Assembly (NCBI GenBank): GCA_963971575.1
Contig: OZ020625.1
Span: 20,574,474-20,638,473 of the forward strand
Reading direction: 5' to 3'
Length of the DNA stretch: 64,000 bases
From: Liopterus haemorrhoidalis
Lineage: Eukaryota; Arthropoda; Insecta; Coleoptera; Dytiscidae
Below the pieces are notes generated by a model. It was not told the origin of the DNA and ran no database searches. It saw only the letters and a program-made list of their open reading frames with translations. Both the position numbers and the translations under genes were made by a program. This document shows positions 1 through 10,088 of the stretch, piece after piece (position 1 is the stretch's first letter; each line of letters opens with the position of its first letter).

Positions 1-2
1 GA

Positions 3-867
3 CACCTGAAGGATTGCAGAACTCCTGTCAGAAATAGGTGCTAGTTCTGTAAAATGAGTTTTCCGTCGTTCGCGTCCGTGCGTCAGCACGAGCGTCGGGC
101 ACACACGGAACTCTACAACAAAGAGATAGCGGGCAAACTGCCTTCCTCCAAATCTGAGATCATGTCTCAGATTGCTCAGAGGCCTCGTGCCTAAAGGGGA
201 AGGTATCGTTTGCCGAAATGAGCCGATCGACCGGTCTGACCGCACATCAGAGCCGGTATCGCAGGGTAAAGCCCGAACACAAGCCCGTAATGGAAAGAGC
301 GCGCGGTAAGCATCCGCCGCAAGCCGAAACCTACTAACCACCGGCCTTGCAATCGTCTCACACGGCGCAATCAGAAATACAACCGAGAACGATAGACCTT
401 CGGCTTGTCGGGCCCCCAATGCGAACTCGAACGCGCTCATCACGTCGCCTGCTAGGTTATCCTACGCTCAGGTGGCAAAGCTATCTCCTCAACACCTTAC
501 AGAACTGAGCACGCAGGAGGCCCCCGCTGCACCAAAGCGGCCTGTCTCTATCTTGATTTCAGACACTGATTCTGAATCCTCGCCGCCGTTTTCTTCAAGG
601 AAAAGGAGAGTGTCCTTCCCCCCACAACACCTGCCGTTAGCTGTCCGTCATAAATCTAACATCGAAGGTATGGCCACTCTATCAGGCCAGGCCCTTCCCC
701 GCCTCACGGGGAAACGGCCCAGATCTTCCCCTACCGGGTGCATACCCTCGCCAGAGAGGCGTGCTGAACCACGTAGGTCCGACATGTCGGCTCCGACCAA
801 GGTTCATTTGGTCGACTCAGCGTGGTACCCCCCGGGTCTTCTCAGGAGGTCTCCACCGGTTCGATAA
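3..867 (+). pseudogene. family A N-terminal DNA-binding region (A1)
   Basis: This is the N-terminal part of the family A protein, expected to bind target DNA. The visible residues include the end of a first finger (H-L-K-D-C) and a second C2H2-type finger in the pattern C-x-F-C ... R-Q-H-E-R-R-A-H, followed by T-E-L-Y-N-K. The second Cys pair is interrupted by an in-frame TAG at 42-44 (C-stop-F-C), present at the same codon in A2 and A4. From about 472 an open stretch rich in Pro, Ser and Arg continues (S-P-Q-H-L-T-E-L, then R-P-V-S-I-L-I-S-D-T-D-S). This resembles the low-complexity linker of R2 proteins. There is no convincing ATG. The frame breaks near 867. Confidence 0.7.
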
Positions 868-1224
868 AAACTCGCCACGAAGGCAACGGGAGGCTGAAAA
901 AGCTGCAAATAAAACGCGGCAGCCTGTCGTCGACGCGGTGTCCCCTGATGTTCCCCGATCCCCGTCCAACAGGTCTACGGACCACGTTGCAACGGATACG
1001 ATTCGGGATAGTGCTGAGGAAGAACCTAGCGCAATTCCAACAGCGCAGTACACCGTCGAGACTCGGAAGCCAGTCCTGCGTTCATAACTGCCTTGAGCAA
1101 TGCCGAGCAGGATGCCGATCAGGAAACCATTTCTCTGATCCGGTCGGCCTTGCACGACACGCCCGAGCAACTAGACGCAGCCCTAAACCGCTAGCTCAAT
1201 ATATATTTTCCGCCTGGTCGCAAA

Positions 1225-2628
1225 TTGCGGATCGGCGCGGTTCGACAAACGATTCCCGCACGAAAGGCCCTCGCCCACCAGCTCCGGCTAGTGCACGGAA
1301 AAAGAAGGCCGCCGAATACAAGAAGTGCCAGGACCTGTATCACTCTAAGCGATCAGCACAGGCACAGAAAATACTCGATGGGAAGCCAATACTGGAAGAA
1401 GAGATCCTGCCCGAGTTGGATGACGTGGACACACTGTTCCGTGGCCTATTCGAATGCGGGTCGATCAGGGATGATACACCTGTGGACGACACTACCGGTT
1501 CACACATGGTTCACACGGCCGTTACGGCACCGGATCCTGGCCAGGCGTGTCGCGGCTGCGGTGAGCCTACACCGTCATCAACAGGGCTTTCGTGAATTGG
1601 AAGGTACGATTGCCAACACACTTATCCTGGACCAGTACATCCGGTTCCGGAAATTGGTTGGCAAGGCGTACAACGCTGTGTCGCTGCATGTGAGAAAGGC
1701 TTTCGATACGGTCTCTCACCATTCGGTCACGCGCGCTTTGGAGAGAATGGGGATAGACGCTAAGACAATCGAGTACATTTCGAACGCACTTAATGCCCAC
1801 ACGACCATCAGCGTGGGTAAAGGCAGGACGGGGCGCATCAACTTTGAAAGGGGCGTGAAGCAGGGAGACCTGCTGAGCCCCCTGCTGTTCAACCTCGTGG
1901 TCTACGAGCTTGTTTGCAAGCTCAACCGCCGAGGACAAGGTGCTACGTTTGCGTCAGGAGAGCGTGTTGCATGCATCGCTTTTGCGGATGACGTGGTTAT
2001 CTTGGAAGACAAAGAGTTAGAGATGGCGACATCTCTGTCAATAGTATCTGACTTCTTTGCGGCAAGGGGGATGGAGCTAAATCTAACCAAGTGCGTAGCC
2101 GTAGCGGCTGCCACGTATGTCTGCAAGTCCTTGGGCGCAAGCACGAGCTCCATCTTCAGGATAGGCAGAAGCCGTATAAGAGCTGCGACCGAACTCCAGA
2201 CGTTCCGATACCTTGCACACCAGTTCTCGGTATCCGGAGCGGCCAGACCGACAGTTTACAACATGTCGCGATGGCTAACCGCGTTATACCCGGCCTTGAC
2301 AATGAGCGTACTGACTGAGTGTGATAGACTCGTTCGGAAGTCAATCAAGAAAATCCTGCACCTCAGCGGTCATACACCGAACCAATTCCTGCACGCGAAG
2401 GTCCGCGATGGTGGGTTAGGCTTGCCGTACTTGCGGCACGCCATTCTACGCATCCTTCTCGATAGGATCCGATCTTCTAGCGAAGCCGACCAAGCCGTAG
2501 TGAGAATCATAGCCGAACAGCCGACCGCGGGTTGTATCACCAGACTCACACGGGCGGGCCTGCCGCCTTTTGGCGAAAGGATATCGCGGCCTTTTCCAAC
2601 GGCCTTGAAAGCGCAGCGGAAAATGTAG
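1225..2628 (+). pseudogene. family A reverse transcriptase (A1), catalytic Asp replaced by His
   Basis: This open stretch contains the RT core from about 1535. Visible motifs are R-G-F/Q-G-F-R-E-L, then L-H-V-R-K-A-F-D-T-V at about 1684-1713, G-V-K-Q-G-D-L-L-S-P-L-L-F-N at about 1852-1893, and the catalytic F-A-D-D at about 1981-1992. Motif A normally reads L-D-x-x-K-A-F-D; here the first Asp codon is CAT (1687-1689), so the enzyme should be dead. The same change occurs in A3, while A2 and A4 keep GAT. After the core come the thumb-like K-S-I-K-K-I-L-H-L and D-G-G-L-G-L-P-Y-L segments. The N-terminal part of the frame (before about 1530) is out of register with the linker because of an upstream frameshift. 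Confidence 0.8.
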
Positions 2629-3232
2629 CGAGCCGATCGTGGCTGAGTTACACCCCGAGGGGCTGGACTGGGCACGACTTCGTCAGGGAAGAGCAACTTC
2701 GTCAGGGAAGTGCACGAACAACTTGCCCTGTAAGGGACTTCCATCCGTCCCCAGAAACGAGCGGTCATGTAGAGTTTTTGTGTTATTCCAATGCACACCG
2801 TGTTCACCCGTAAGCAATTTTATTATAAATAATACTTAACCTCAAATGTACATACAGTCTATAACATCAGCCATATAAGAACAATACAACAAGTAACAAT
2901 AAGTGTGCGTGCAAGTGTTGCGAAACATTGAACAACGAACTACGTGCTTCAATCTAATCGTCCGAGTGTTTTTGTGCATTCGCTGATTACTATAAAAATC
3001 ACGAAGTTTTCGTGTCTGGCTACCGCGGCTTGGATAAACATACCGTCCACGTTTAATCAGTCGGAACCGGTATTCTAACTAGTGTCCACACAACGATCAA
3101 TCTTCCCGCGATCTCGTGTACTAATGACTCTAGTGTACAACCAAGCCCGCTAGTTATCAACAGTGCGTTATCACAAATAATTCTATCTAACATAAGTGCT
3201 CGACGACATCAAGTTCACCCCCATTCACCATC

Positions 3233-3745
3233 ATGGCGGGCGACTTCCTTTGTCCATGCGGCAACTGTTACGTGACCCAAGAAGGATTGAAACAACCCCA
3301 ACGCCGTTATTGCAACACCACTAAAGGCATCACCAAAACCACCACCTGTGTAACCTTTAACGCCACATTGAATACAGTGTCACGTCTAAGCCAACACAGC
3401 AGGCACGCCCATAGGGCTGAGTACAACAAAGCCTGCGAAGAGGAAGCAGCCAACAGACGGGAACCATGGTCCACCGCAGAGAAAGAGGTGCTCGCTCACG
3501 CCGAAGCCTCCTTCAGCGGCACCAAAAGCAAGGTAAATAGTGTCCTTTACTTTAAATTCTCACACCGTAGTCAAGAGGACATTAAAGGCAAACGTAGGCA
3601 GGAGAAATACAAATCCCTCGTACAAAAATTTATTAATGTCAACATGCCGTCGACTTCAAATTCTACAACCGTTTCGCCCCTCAGGCTACCTATCGCAAAT
3701 ACACCTGTAGACGCGGACAACCAGTTTAGGAATTCCCATTCATAA
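3233..3745 (+). pseudogene. family B zinc-finger/Myb-like N-terminus (B1)
   Basis: The frame opens at an ATG (M-A-G-D-F-L-C), the same start as in B3. It shows a first finger C-x-C-G-N ... ending R-R-Y-C at residues 7-29 and a second finger T-C-V-T-F ... Q-H-S-R-H-A-H. Two metal ligands appear altered compared with B3: the His of finger 1 is Pro (K-Q-P-Q against K-Q-H-Q) and the second Cys of finger 2 is Phe (V-T-F against V-T-C). A basic helix-rich stretch follows, with E-P-W-S-T-A-E-K-E and S-Q-E-D-I-K-G-K-R-R, resembling the Myb-like module of R2 proteins. It ends at a TAA that B3 lacks. Confidence 0.75.
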
Positions 3746-3969
3746 AATTTTACCGTTCAACCCTCCGAACAATCTCCAGTTTTAACTAATACCAATTTAA
3801 CACGGGAAAACCAGACGCAATCTTCGACCTATAGAGGGCTAACACACCCTCACCATATGACGACGACAGTTTCACTTTCACAAATCCCGGTCCTGACGCC
3901 AACGCTAATCCGTTACTCGTTCATCATCAGACACCCTCTATTGAAATGGACTGCGACGAATTTTCTTAA

Positions 3970-4521
3970 TTGACTACACAAATCATAGATATCATTGATA
4001 AACACGATCCTGAGATCCTTAACATCTTCCAAATGCACTTACATGACAACAACCTACCCGGCTTTGTGGACTTCATCTATGATAAGTATTTATCTAATTT
4101 GAAGAACACAAACCAAAGACAAAACAGCAGACACCGACGAAAAAGACAAACACACAAAAAACACGTACAAAACATAAACACCACACATACTCAAAACCAA
4201 CAGACAGTATTTACTCAGAACACCAGACAAAAGAAAACTATTAACGACACAATTAAGAACCGGGCCACTATATACAAGAAAACACAAGACGAATACAACA
4301 TGAACCGCCGCGCGCTGGCCGACAAGTATTATAACGACATACCTACAAACCAAACACTGACAACACCTGACATAACTGACATCGAAACAGAATACAAGAA
4401 ACTTTTTGAAAACTCAGACTACAAAGACATCCATCCTGCAGCCCCTATCAAATACAACTCTAGTCCCACCTATCTACCCATCTCCAAGGAGGAACTCTCC
4501 GACCCCATTGCATCCACTTAA
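3970..4521 (+). pseudogene. family B linker between zinc fingers and RT (B1)
   Basis: This open stretch continues the family B protein after a stop and has no ATG at its start. It begins I-I-D-I-I-D-K-H-D-P-E-I-L, then a predicted helical segment (F-V-D-F-I-Y-D-K-Y), then a long Lys/Asn/Thr/Gln-rich low-complexity run. It ends near I-S-K-E-E-L-S-D-P-I, which leads into the RT N-terminal segment. B2 (20333-20935) and B3 (31313-31507 onward) carry the same segment. A TAA where other copies read Lys-Pro ends it just before the A-G-P-D-G RT segment (about 4530). Function of this linker is unknown. Confidence 0.6.
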
Positions 4522-4677
4522 CATAGTGCCGCCGGTCCCGACGGCGTCACCGCCGCCACGATTTGTAAGCTAGAGCAGTGGAAATTCCATCTATTCTTCA
4601 ATCTCATTTTAGCTTCAGGCCGTCTCCCATAACCACTTAAACTTTGTCGCGCTACCCTCATCCCAAAGAATGGAGAC

Positions 4678-5432
4678 ATGTCCCAAATGAACAACTGGCG
4701 CCCTATCACCGTAACTTCCGCAAACACCAGACTCCTCTCTAAAATCCTATCAAAAAGACTGAACAAACTATCTTTCACTCCGTTCAGCGTGGATTCCGCC
4801 GTATCGACGGATGCTTCGCTAGCTCTATTCTTATCCATCAAATTATTAAAACCAGACGCGTCCAAATCCAGCCCTACCACATCATTTCTTTAGAATACAA
4901 AAAAGCTTTTGACTCAGTCCCCCACAGTTCCATTCTTCGCGACCTCCATCGGATAGGTCTTCATTCTAACCTCATAGCACTGATCAATAATTTATACACC
5001 GGCTGCCACACTAATGTTCACTGCGATAGGGCTTCGACCGGCGAGATCGAGATTCGTCGCGGTGTTAAGCAGGGCGACCCTCTGTCCCCGGTCATTTTTA
5101 ATATCATCATGGATAAGCTACTTCATTCCACTAAACCTAATCGGGGCATACCGATCGGCGATGCTAAGGTCTCTCTGCTTGCCTATGCAGATGACCTCAT
5201 CATTGCCGGTTGTGACCGCCACGACGCCCAGGACACACTCGACCGCACCTCCAAATTTCTTTCGGAGCGTGGCATGAAGATTAACCCGACTAAATGCCTA
5301 GCCCTTTCAACCGGCGTTGTTCCAGCCAAGAAGAAGCTCTTCATTATAACCAAACCAACTTTCAAAATTCAGAATGAACCCAGCAAACAATTAGAACCGA
5401 ACGATTATATGAAATACCTGGAGCCAGCATAG
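4678..5432 (+). pseudogene. family B reverse transcriptase core (B1)
   Basis: The RT core is split over frames. N-terminal RT residues N-N-W-R-P-I-T-V-T-S are at about 4690. Motif A reads S-L-E-Y-K-K-A-F-D-S near 4888-4917, so the catalytic Asp is Glu here (Asp in B2 and B3). R-G-V-K-Q-G-D-P-L-S-P-V-I-F-N follows at about 5058-5102 and the catalytic Y-A-D-D at about 5184-5195. The frame ends at a TAG at 5430-5432, which lies inside a hairpin-forming insertion (5423-5450). Together with frameshifts and the motif A change, the enzyme is non-functional. Confidence 0.8.
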
Positions 5433-5450
5433 CTAAAAAACTATGCTGGC
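5423..5450 (+). repeat. 10-bp perfect inverted repeat creating a stop codon in B1
   Basis: GCCAGCATAG (5423-5432) and CTATGCTGGC (5441-5450) flank an 8-nt spacer. B3 has an unrelated sequence in place of the left arm, so the arm looks like a reverse-complement copy of the right arm made by template switching. The copied arm carries the TAG that ends the RT frame. B2 has the identical structure. Confidence 0.9.
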
Positions 5451-6305
5451 ATGCATAGGGTTGACAGCTGGGACATACCAGCCATCCAGCAAAGGGTTAA
5501 ATCGTCTCCTCTCAAACCAGATCAAAAATCCAAAATCCTCTCATCTAACATCATTCCGCGTCTTTTTCACGAATTTCAATATCCGCATATAACCAGACAA
5601 GCTCTTCTTAGTGAGAACCGCGCTATTCGCAGCTGCATAAAATCATTTCTTCACATCCCTAAATCTACGTCTAATCATTTCTTTTACTCACGCGAACGTG
5701 AGGGTGGTCTCGGCATCACCGAGCTCACCACGCACGTCCCGCATATACTATTAAAAAGAATGGCCAATCTCTCCTTTAACACCGATTCCTTATCAATCGC
5801 CGCAGTATCCTGTTCAACTGCTACCGCTATGAAAACCCGACTGAACAAAATCCTGGGCCCGCTGAAGGACAAGGACTCCATCGCTAGTGCACACAGTCAC
5901 GCGCTCGAGATATCTTACTCGGGCAATGGATTAATCCAGGAAGCCTTCAATAATTACTCCGGCGCCTGGATCAGCTCTCCGCCACCATTCTGGTCCGGTC
6001 GGGACTATGTACGTGCGATTCATTTAAGATCTAATATGCTCCCCACGGCTGAAAATCCCAGTAACCCGCAACATCTGAGACGCTGTCCGGCCGGTTGCGA
6101 CCGAACCGAATCACTGTCGCATGTGTTACAAGGATGTCCAGCCACGCATTGGAGCCGAATCGCGCGACATAATCACCTAGCTAGGAACATCAAAAAGCTA
6201 GCAACAAAACAGGTACCGCACATACGAATCGAAACTGCGGCCCGGAACGCTGCCCGCGCCAAACCGAGGCGTCTTCGCGAAAGGTATTTAGCCCCGAAGA
6301 GTTAG
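5451..6305 (+). pseudogene. family B RT thumb and CCHC finger fused to family D linker (B1/D1)
   Basis: This 284-residue open stretch carries the thumb and connector of the family B protein (L-K-P-D-Q-K, I-I-P-R-L-F-H-E, G-G-L-G-I-T-E-L). It then has the CCHC finger C-P-A-G-C-D-R-T-E-S-L-S-H-V-L-Q-G-C followed by H-W-S-R-I-A-R-H-N-H, the hallmark preceding the R2 endonuclease. At about 6233 the sequence passes in frame into family D (T-A-A-R-N-A-A-R-A-K), so the K-P-D endonuclease core is missing. The D part goes out of frame soon after because of a short deletion shared with D2. A 20-bp deletion at about 6212 distinguishes B1 from B2. Confidence 0.8.
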
Positions 6306-6310
6306 AGCTT

Positions 6311-6895
6311 ATGCTTGAACTCGAGGAGCGATACTTAGGGTCTAGCACCGTGGCAAAAATGATGCCGGAGCATCTGCCTGGCCGCTCGGTCAAGCAGATC
6401 TGTGATAAGCGTAACTCCGCAAAGTACAAGGAGTCGCGCGAGCGTCGGCTCGCCGCACTCCAAGTATCAGCGGAGGTTATCGCCGGATCGGCCGACGTCC
6501 CATAGGAAGAGATGTTAGCTGAGGCCCCGGGACCGCAACCGGGTGCCTCGGCGCCTTCGAATGCTGTGATCGCAGAAGTTTTACCAGAGATCACATTTGA
6601 ATGCGTAATCGACGATCCGCCAACCGTGTCCCTCGAGGCGCAAGCTTGGAGGAAAGGCATTTACGATACGGTAGTCGCTCAAAGAGCGGCTTCGAAAAGA
6701 AAAATGCCAGGTGGACTAGCAGACACTGTTTCAGTGATGCAGATCGCTACGGAAGAAAATAGCGACGTATCCCAATCTTGCGTCGACCATGTGTACTCTA
6801 TAGTGACCGCTCACCTTAAGCCTGACGGTGAAGCGTGCAGGAAGCGTAAGTCGAAGAAGAGTAAGAGCAAGAGAGCCCGCCGGCGATATATCTAA
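6311..6895 (+). pseudogene. family D Myb-like DNA-binding module and linker (D1)
   Basis: The segment reads L-E-L-E-E-R-Y-L-G-S-S-T-V-A-K-M-M and then H-L-P-G-R-S-V-K-Q-I, a Myb/SANT-like pattern. In R2-clade proteins this module lies between the zinc fingers and the RT and helps bind target DNA. A TAG at 6503-6505 (CAG in D2) breaks the frame. The second half (6512-6895) holds the acidic linker E-I-T-F-E-C-V-I-D-D-P and ends in a very basic K-R-K-S-K-K-S-K-S-K-R-A-R-R-R tract before a TAA. Confidence 0.75.
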
Positions 6896-7206
6896 GCTCT
6901 AACTCAAGATATTTACAGCAAAAATCCAGGAAAGCGGTAACCAGTGCAGTCCGGACAAGATAGAGGCACTGTATAGTGGGCTGTGGGGACAGCAGCCGGA
7001 AAAACAGATACCTGACCTTTGCGACCCGGAGGAATTTTTAGACACCGCCTCCGTTCTTACTCCGTTTACGGTCTCGGAGATTAAGAAAAGATGCGCCAAG
7101 GTCAAAGTAGATACAGCGGCAGGTCCAGACGGCATCCGTAGGAAAGATGTGTCTGACTGGACCGTCCATGAGGTCCTCCACTTACTCTACAACTGGCTGT
7201 TAATCT

Positions 7207-7815
7207 GTGCCAACCGAGTGGAGGATGAATCGTACCTCTTTATTGCTTAAAGTTGGAAAGGACGGGAGTTTGGCTGAGAACTATCGTCCGATTACTGTAA
7301 ACTCTCTCTTGGCAAGATGCTACTGGGGCATCATTGACCAGAAGTTAAGGGCATGGGTACGATTCACACCCCGGCAGAAAGGGTTCGGTTCAGAGCAGGG
7401 GTGCTTCAACAACGTGCACATCCTGAGCACGGTTCTTCGTCACGCGAAGGAGAACAGATCCCACCTGGTCGTAACGCAGTTAGACGTGAGTAAGGCATTT
7501 GACACAGTGCCTCACCGCATCATAGAGCCGGCTTTACGTAGAAAGGGTCTTCCCGAGCTGGTGGTACGGCTCGTTGAGGATGCATATCGAGATGTGCACA
7601 CCAAATTCGAAAGCGCGGGAATCTCTGTAGACATCACGCTTCGGCAGGGTATCAAGCAGGGCAACCCATTGAGTCCTCTGGTTTTCAACGCTGTGATCGA
7701 GCCATTACTGTTGGAGCTGGAGCGTCAACCGGGGTATCAAATAAGTCGAAGCACACAAATCGCTTCGCTGGCCTTCGCCGACGACATCATGTTGTTGGCG
7801 GCTGATGTACCTTAG
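7207..7815 (+). pseudogene. family D reverse transcriptase core (D1)
   Basis: This carries the RT motifs E-N-Y-R-P-I-T-V-N-S, then L-D-V-S-K-A-F-D-T-V-P-H (motif A with the catalytic Asp intact), Q-G-I-K-Q-G-N-P-L-S-P-L-V-F-N and F-A-D-D-I-M-L-L. The frame ends at TAG 7813-7815, where D3 has CAG. The upstream A-G-P-D-G segment (about 7120) is separated from it by a small deletion near 7209. Without that deletion and the stop it would match the 406-residue D3 frame (47732-48952) closely. Confidence 0.85.
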
Positions 7816-7863
7816 GCCAAAAAGCAGCTAGGGTGTGCGGAGGAGTACCTGGCCAGTTTAGGG

Positions 7864-8391
7864 ATGAAAATCTCGGCTGAAAAGTGTGCTGCCTTCTGCA
7901 TTAAGCCGACCAAAGACTCCTGGTTCCTAGCAGATCCTGGATTGACGTTACACTTATGCCAGGAGAGGATCCCTTTAACGGGCCCGGGAGACTCCCTGAA
8001 GTACTTCGGTGTATGTATTTCTCCTTGGGCAGGAATAGACATATCAGGGCTGAAGAATAGTTTCTTAAATACCCTCGAACGAGTCAAAAAGCTGTCGCTA
8101 AAGCCGCACCAGAAAGTAGACTTGATAAGTCGATACCTAGTCCCACACTACCTGTACCAGATGCTGGTCGCGGTTCCACCGGTCACTCTTTTGCGGGAGT
8201 TAGACCAAGAGCTGTGGGTATGTGCAAGAATTATTTTCCACCTGCCGCAGTGTACAACATGTTCTTCGTTGTATTGTGGTAAGAGAGATGGCGGACTAGG
8301 TATACCGAGGCTCGTCACACTTGTGACGGCAAGCACACTGCGAGCCGGAATTCGCTTCGGCGGAGGGTCAACCCAGCAATGCAAGCTCTAG
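7864..8391 (+). pseudogene. family D RT thumb/connector (D1)
   Basis: This continues the D1 RT after the TAG at 7815. Visible are S-A-E-K-C-A-A-F-C-I-K, L-T-G-P-G-D-S-L-K-Y-F-G-V, L-K-P-H-Q-K-V-D-L-I-S-R-Y-L and K-R-D-G-G-L-G-I-P-R-L. These are the palm-to-thumb and connector segments typical of R2-type RTs. A frameshift ends the frame near 8391, beyond which the connector continues in another frame towards the CCHC finger. Confidence 0.75.
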
Positions 8392-8639
8392 CAGAAGGGT
8401 CAGGTTTGGTAACCCGTCTTCGAAACCTGGCTCGGAAAGCTCGCCTTCAGTGGCCTGTAAGTGAAAAGGACATATTCACTTACAAGAGAATAGAACGCAA
8501 AAAGGAGCTGCGACGATGGGCCGACCTCGGCTCGCAAGAAAAATGCGTTAAGGCCCTGGCTGATATAGGATAGGCAATGCTTGGCTTTTCAAACCAACTT
8601 TGCTGAAACCTTGTCGTATGATCACGGCTCTGAAAATGT

Positions 8640-9250
8640 GAAGCAACACCTGTGCAGACAGGGTCGCACTTAGTAGGAGCAGCGATCGTGCTGATCTCAC
8701 CTGCAGGAAGTGTCATTACCAGCTTGAGACACTGGGACACATTCTTGGTCAGTGTGAGTGAACGAAGCGTGATCGTATAGGACGCCATAACGAAATCCGC
8801 GATCTCGTGGTGAACCGTATGGCGAGTCAGGGCCCTGCGGTAGCGGTAACTCAGGAACCGACCATTCGGCACCCTAGTGGCGGGAATTTCAAACCAGATC
8901 TGGTGGTAAAGAGGCCATGACCGGGTCTTCGTGGTCGACATTACGGTCCGCCATGAAGATAGAGATAATCTCGCTCGGGGACACGACAGTAAGATCGAGA
9001 AATATAGCCGATTGCTACCGCAGTTGAAGAGCGTCTACGGGGTGACCGAGGGTGAGGTCATCCCGATAGTCGTCGGGACAAGGGGGGCGATGCCTAAGAG
9101 CACGATCAAGGCTCTCAGTACTTTAAGTATTACAGATCGTGCAACGCTGTTAACGATTTAGTTGATAGCGTTACGTTGCTCCATCGAACTGTATCATCGG
9201 TTCATGGACTACGACGCCCCCCAGTCTAAGCGGTCTCGGGAAACCCTTCA
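8640..9250 (+). pseudogene. family D CCHC finger and restriction-like endonuclease (D1)
   Basis: In shifting frames this region encodes C-R-K-C-H-Y-Q-L-E-T-L-G-H-I-L-G-Q-C (CCHC finger, about 8698-8751), R-I-G-R-H-N-E-I-R, and the RLE core G-G-N-F-K-P-D-L-V-V (about 8881-8910), then V-D-I-T-V-R-H-E-D-R-D-N. The K-P-D and downstream Asp are the expected metal-binding residues. They are out of frame with each other because of one extra C near 8919, also present in D3. A TGA replaces a codon near 8759. The RLE continues to Y-D-A-P-Q-S-K-R near 9230. Confidence 0.75.
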
Positions 9251-10068
9251 GAACCTCCTTGATCGTTTTCTTTTGACACAAGCGGTCCGACAGATCCCTA
9301 CCAAATCCTGGCGATACCCTCAAACTCTCTACCTTCACTAGTGGTACGTAGCCCTCGGGATACGTACGAACTATTTTGATCTAATGACAAGGACGTCATT
9401 TTATTTATTTGACCAACCCGACTTCGACCGTGGCACGTGAGCTGAACAAGCGAGCGTTGTTCATGGGAGATATATCCTATTCTAGTCTGAGAACGCCCGA
9501 AATCAGAAATTCGTATAAGGTGTAGGCACGTAAGAGCGGAGCTGCTTGTCGCTCCTTCCTAAGCCCCCACAAGTATGCTACAGATCCGGCTGTGCTAGTC
9601 GCAGTTCGGAAATCTTGTAGTGCTGATCCCAAGACCGTAACACCTCCTTCCTATTACCCTGTCGTTATCGCGAGTCGAGCCGTATGCCACGCGGGTTCAT
9701 GGCCCGGCTGTGTGGCATTGGACTCGGCGGCGGGAAGATGGTCCAACCCAGAAGGGCCATCCAGCGACCACCACCACGCGGTCTTTCCTGGGTGGACAAC
9801 CGCGCGGTCGTTTAGCTAAGTATTGCATCCCCACTCCTGGGGAAGCCGCTAAAGGCTAATTTTATCCAAGCCCTGCAAAGCCCGGGCGTCACATAGTGGT
9901 CTCGGGTCAAGAGTCTAGATACTAGAAAGAGCGAGATGTTAAGGCACAAAAGTGCAACTCAGCAGGCTGAACTTCGGAACGGCCTCTGGGTACGACAAGC
10001 CTTCACATCCAAATCGTGCTACCTCGCAACCTTTGAGGAAAGTCCTCTGCTATCGCGGAGCAGTGAAC
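9251..10068 (+). other. family D 3' untranslated region (D1)
   Basis: About 820 bp without a credible coding frame, closely matching the D2 region 24030-24852. It contains the hairpin GTACGTA (9344-9350) / TACGTAC (9361-9367) with an inner CCC/GGG pair. In R2 elements the 3' UTR RNA is the structure the protein binds to prime reverse transcription, so a conserved hairpin here is plausible. The region stops at a 28S-like sequence. Confidence 0.6.
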
Positions 10069-10088
10069 TACCAAATGCCTCATCATCT
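10069..10088 (+). other. 28S rRNA R2-target-like footprint at the 3' end of D1
   Basis: TA then CCAAATGCCTCATCATCT matches the conserved 28S sequence immediately 3' of the R2 cleavage site, with one missing G and one G-to-A change. D2 has the same footprint (24853-24873). The match starts where an R2 3' junction would lie and ends abruptly afterwards. Confidence 0.65.

Larger units (their letters stand above)
1..2774 (+). mobile_element. R2-clade retrotransposon, family A, copy A1 (degenerate)
   Basis: This is a non-LTR retrotransposon of the R2 type, whose protein would nick target DNA and reverse-transcribe its own RNA there. The copy is cut by the window edge inside the zinc-finger region. 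It runs through a Pro/Ser-rich linker and an RT domain, and stops near 2774, where the 5' end of a family B element begins. Compared with A4 it lacks about 250 bp between the zinc-finger linker and the RT (junction near 1527), a deletion shared with A3. Its CCHC finger and endonuclease are missing. Frameshifts and stops make it non-functional. R2-clade assignment rests on the zinc fingers, the RT and, in sister copies, the CCHC-RLE tail. Confidence 0.85.
2775..6233 (+). mobile_element. R2-clade retrotransposon, family B, copy B1, fused to D1
   Basis: This is a family B R2-like element. Its 5' end is recognisable because the sequence from about 2783 (GTTTTTGTGTTATTC...) matches the 5' end of B3 at about 30107, giving a 5' UTR of roughly 450 bp before the ATG at 3233. 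It runs through zinc fingers, an Asn/Gln/Lys-rich linker, RT, thumb and CCHC finger. It then switches at about 6233 to the zinc-finger/Myb linker of family D, in the same reading frame. The endonuclease is therefore lost. Several frameshifts break the long frame. B2 has the same junction and the same internal hairpin mutation. Confidence 0.8.
6234..10068 (+). mobile_element. R2-clade retrotransposon, family D, copy D1
   Basis: This is a family D R2-like element lacking its zinc fingers, which were lost at the B-D fusion. It contains the Myb-like module (about 6296-6500), linker, RT (about 7087-8250, with stops and a short deletion near 7209), a CCHC finger (about 8698-8757), the RLE (about 8880-9250) and a roughly 820-bp 3' UTR. 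The 3' end falls exactly at a 28S rRNA-like sequence beginning at 10069. D1 shares frameshifts with D3, including an extra C near 8919. It is a clear pseudo-element. Confidence 0.85.

Noticed and set aside
5102..5277. Alternative plus-strand frames such as 5014-5277 and 21376-21639
   Set aside because: They overlap the family B RT core in a different frame and recur only because the underlying DNA is duplicated.
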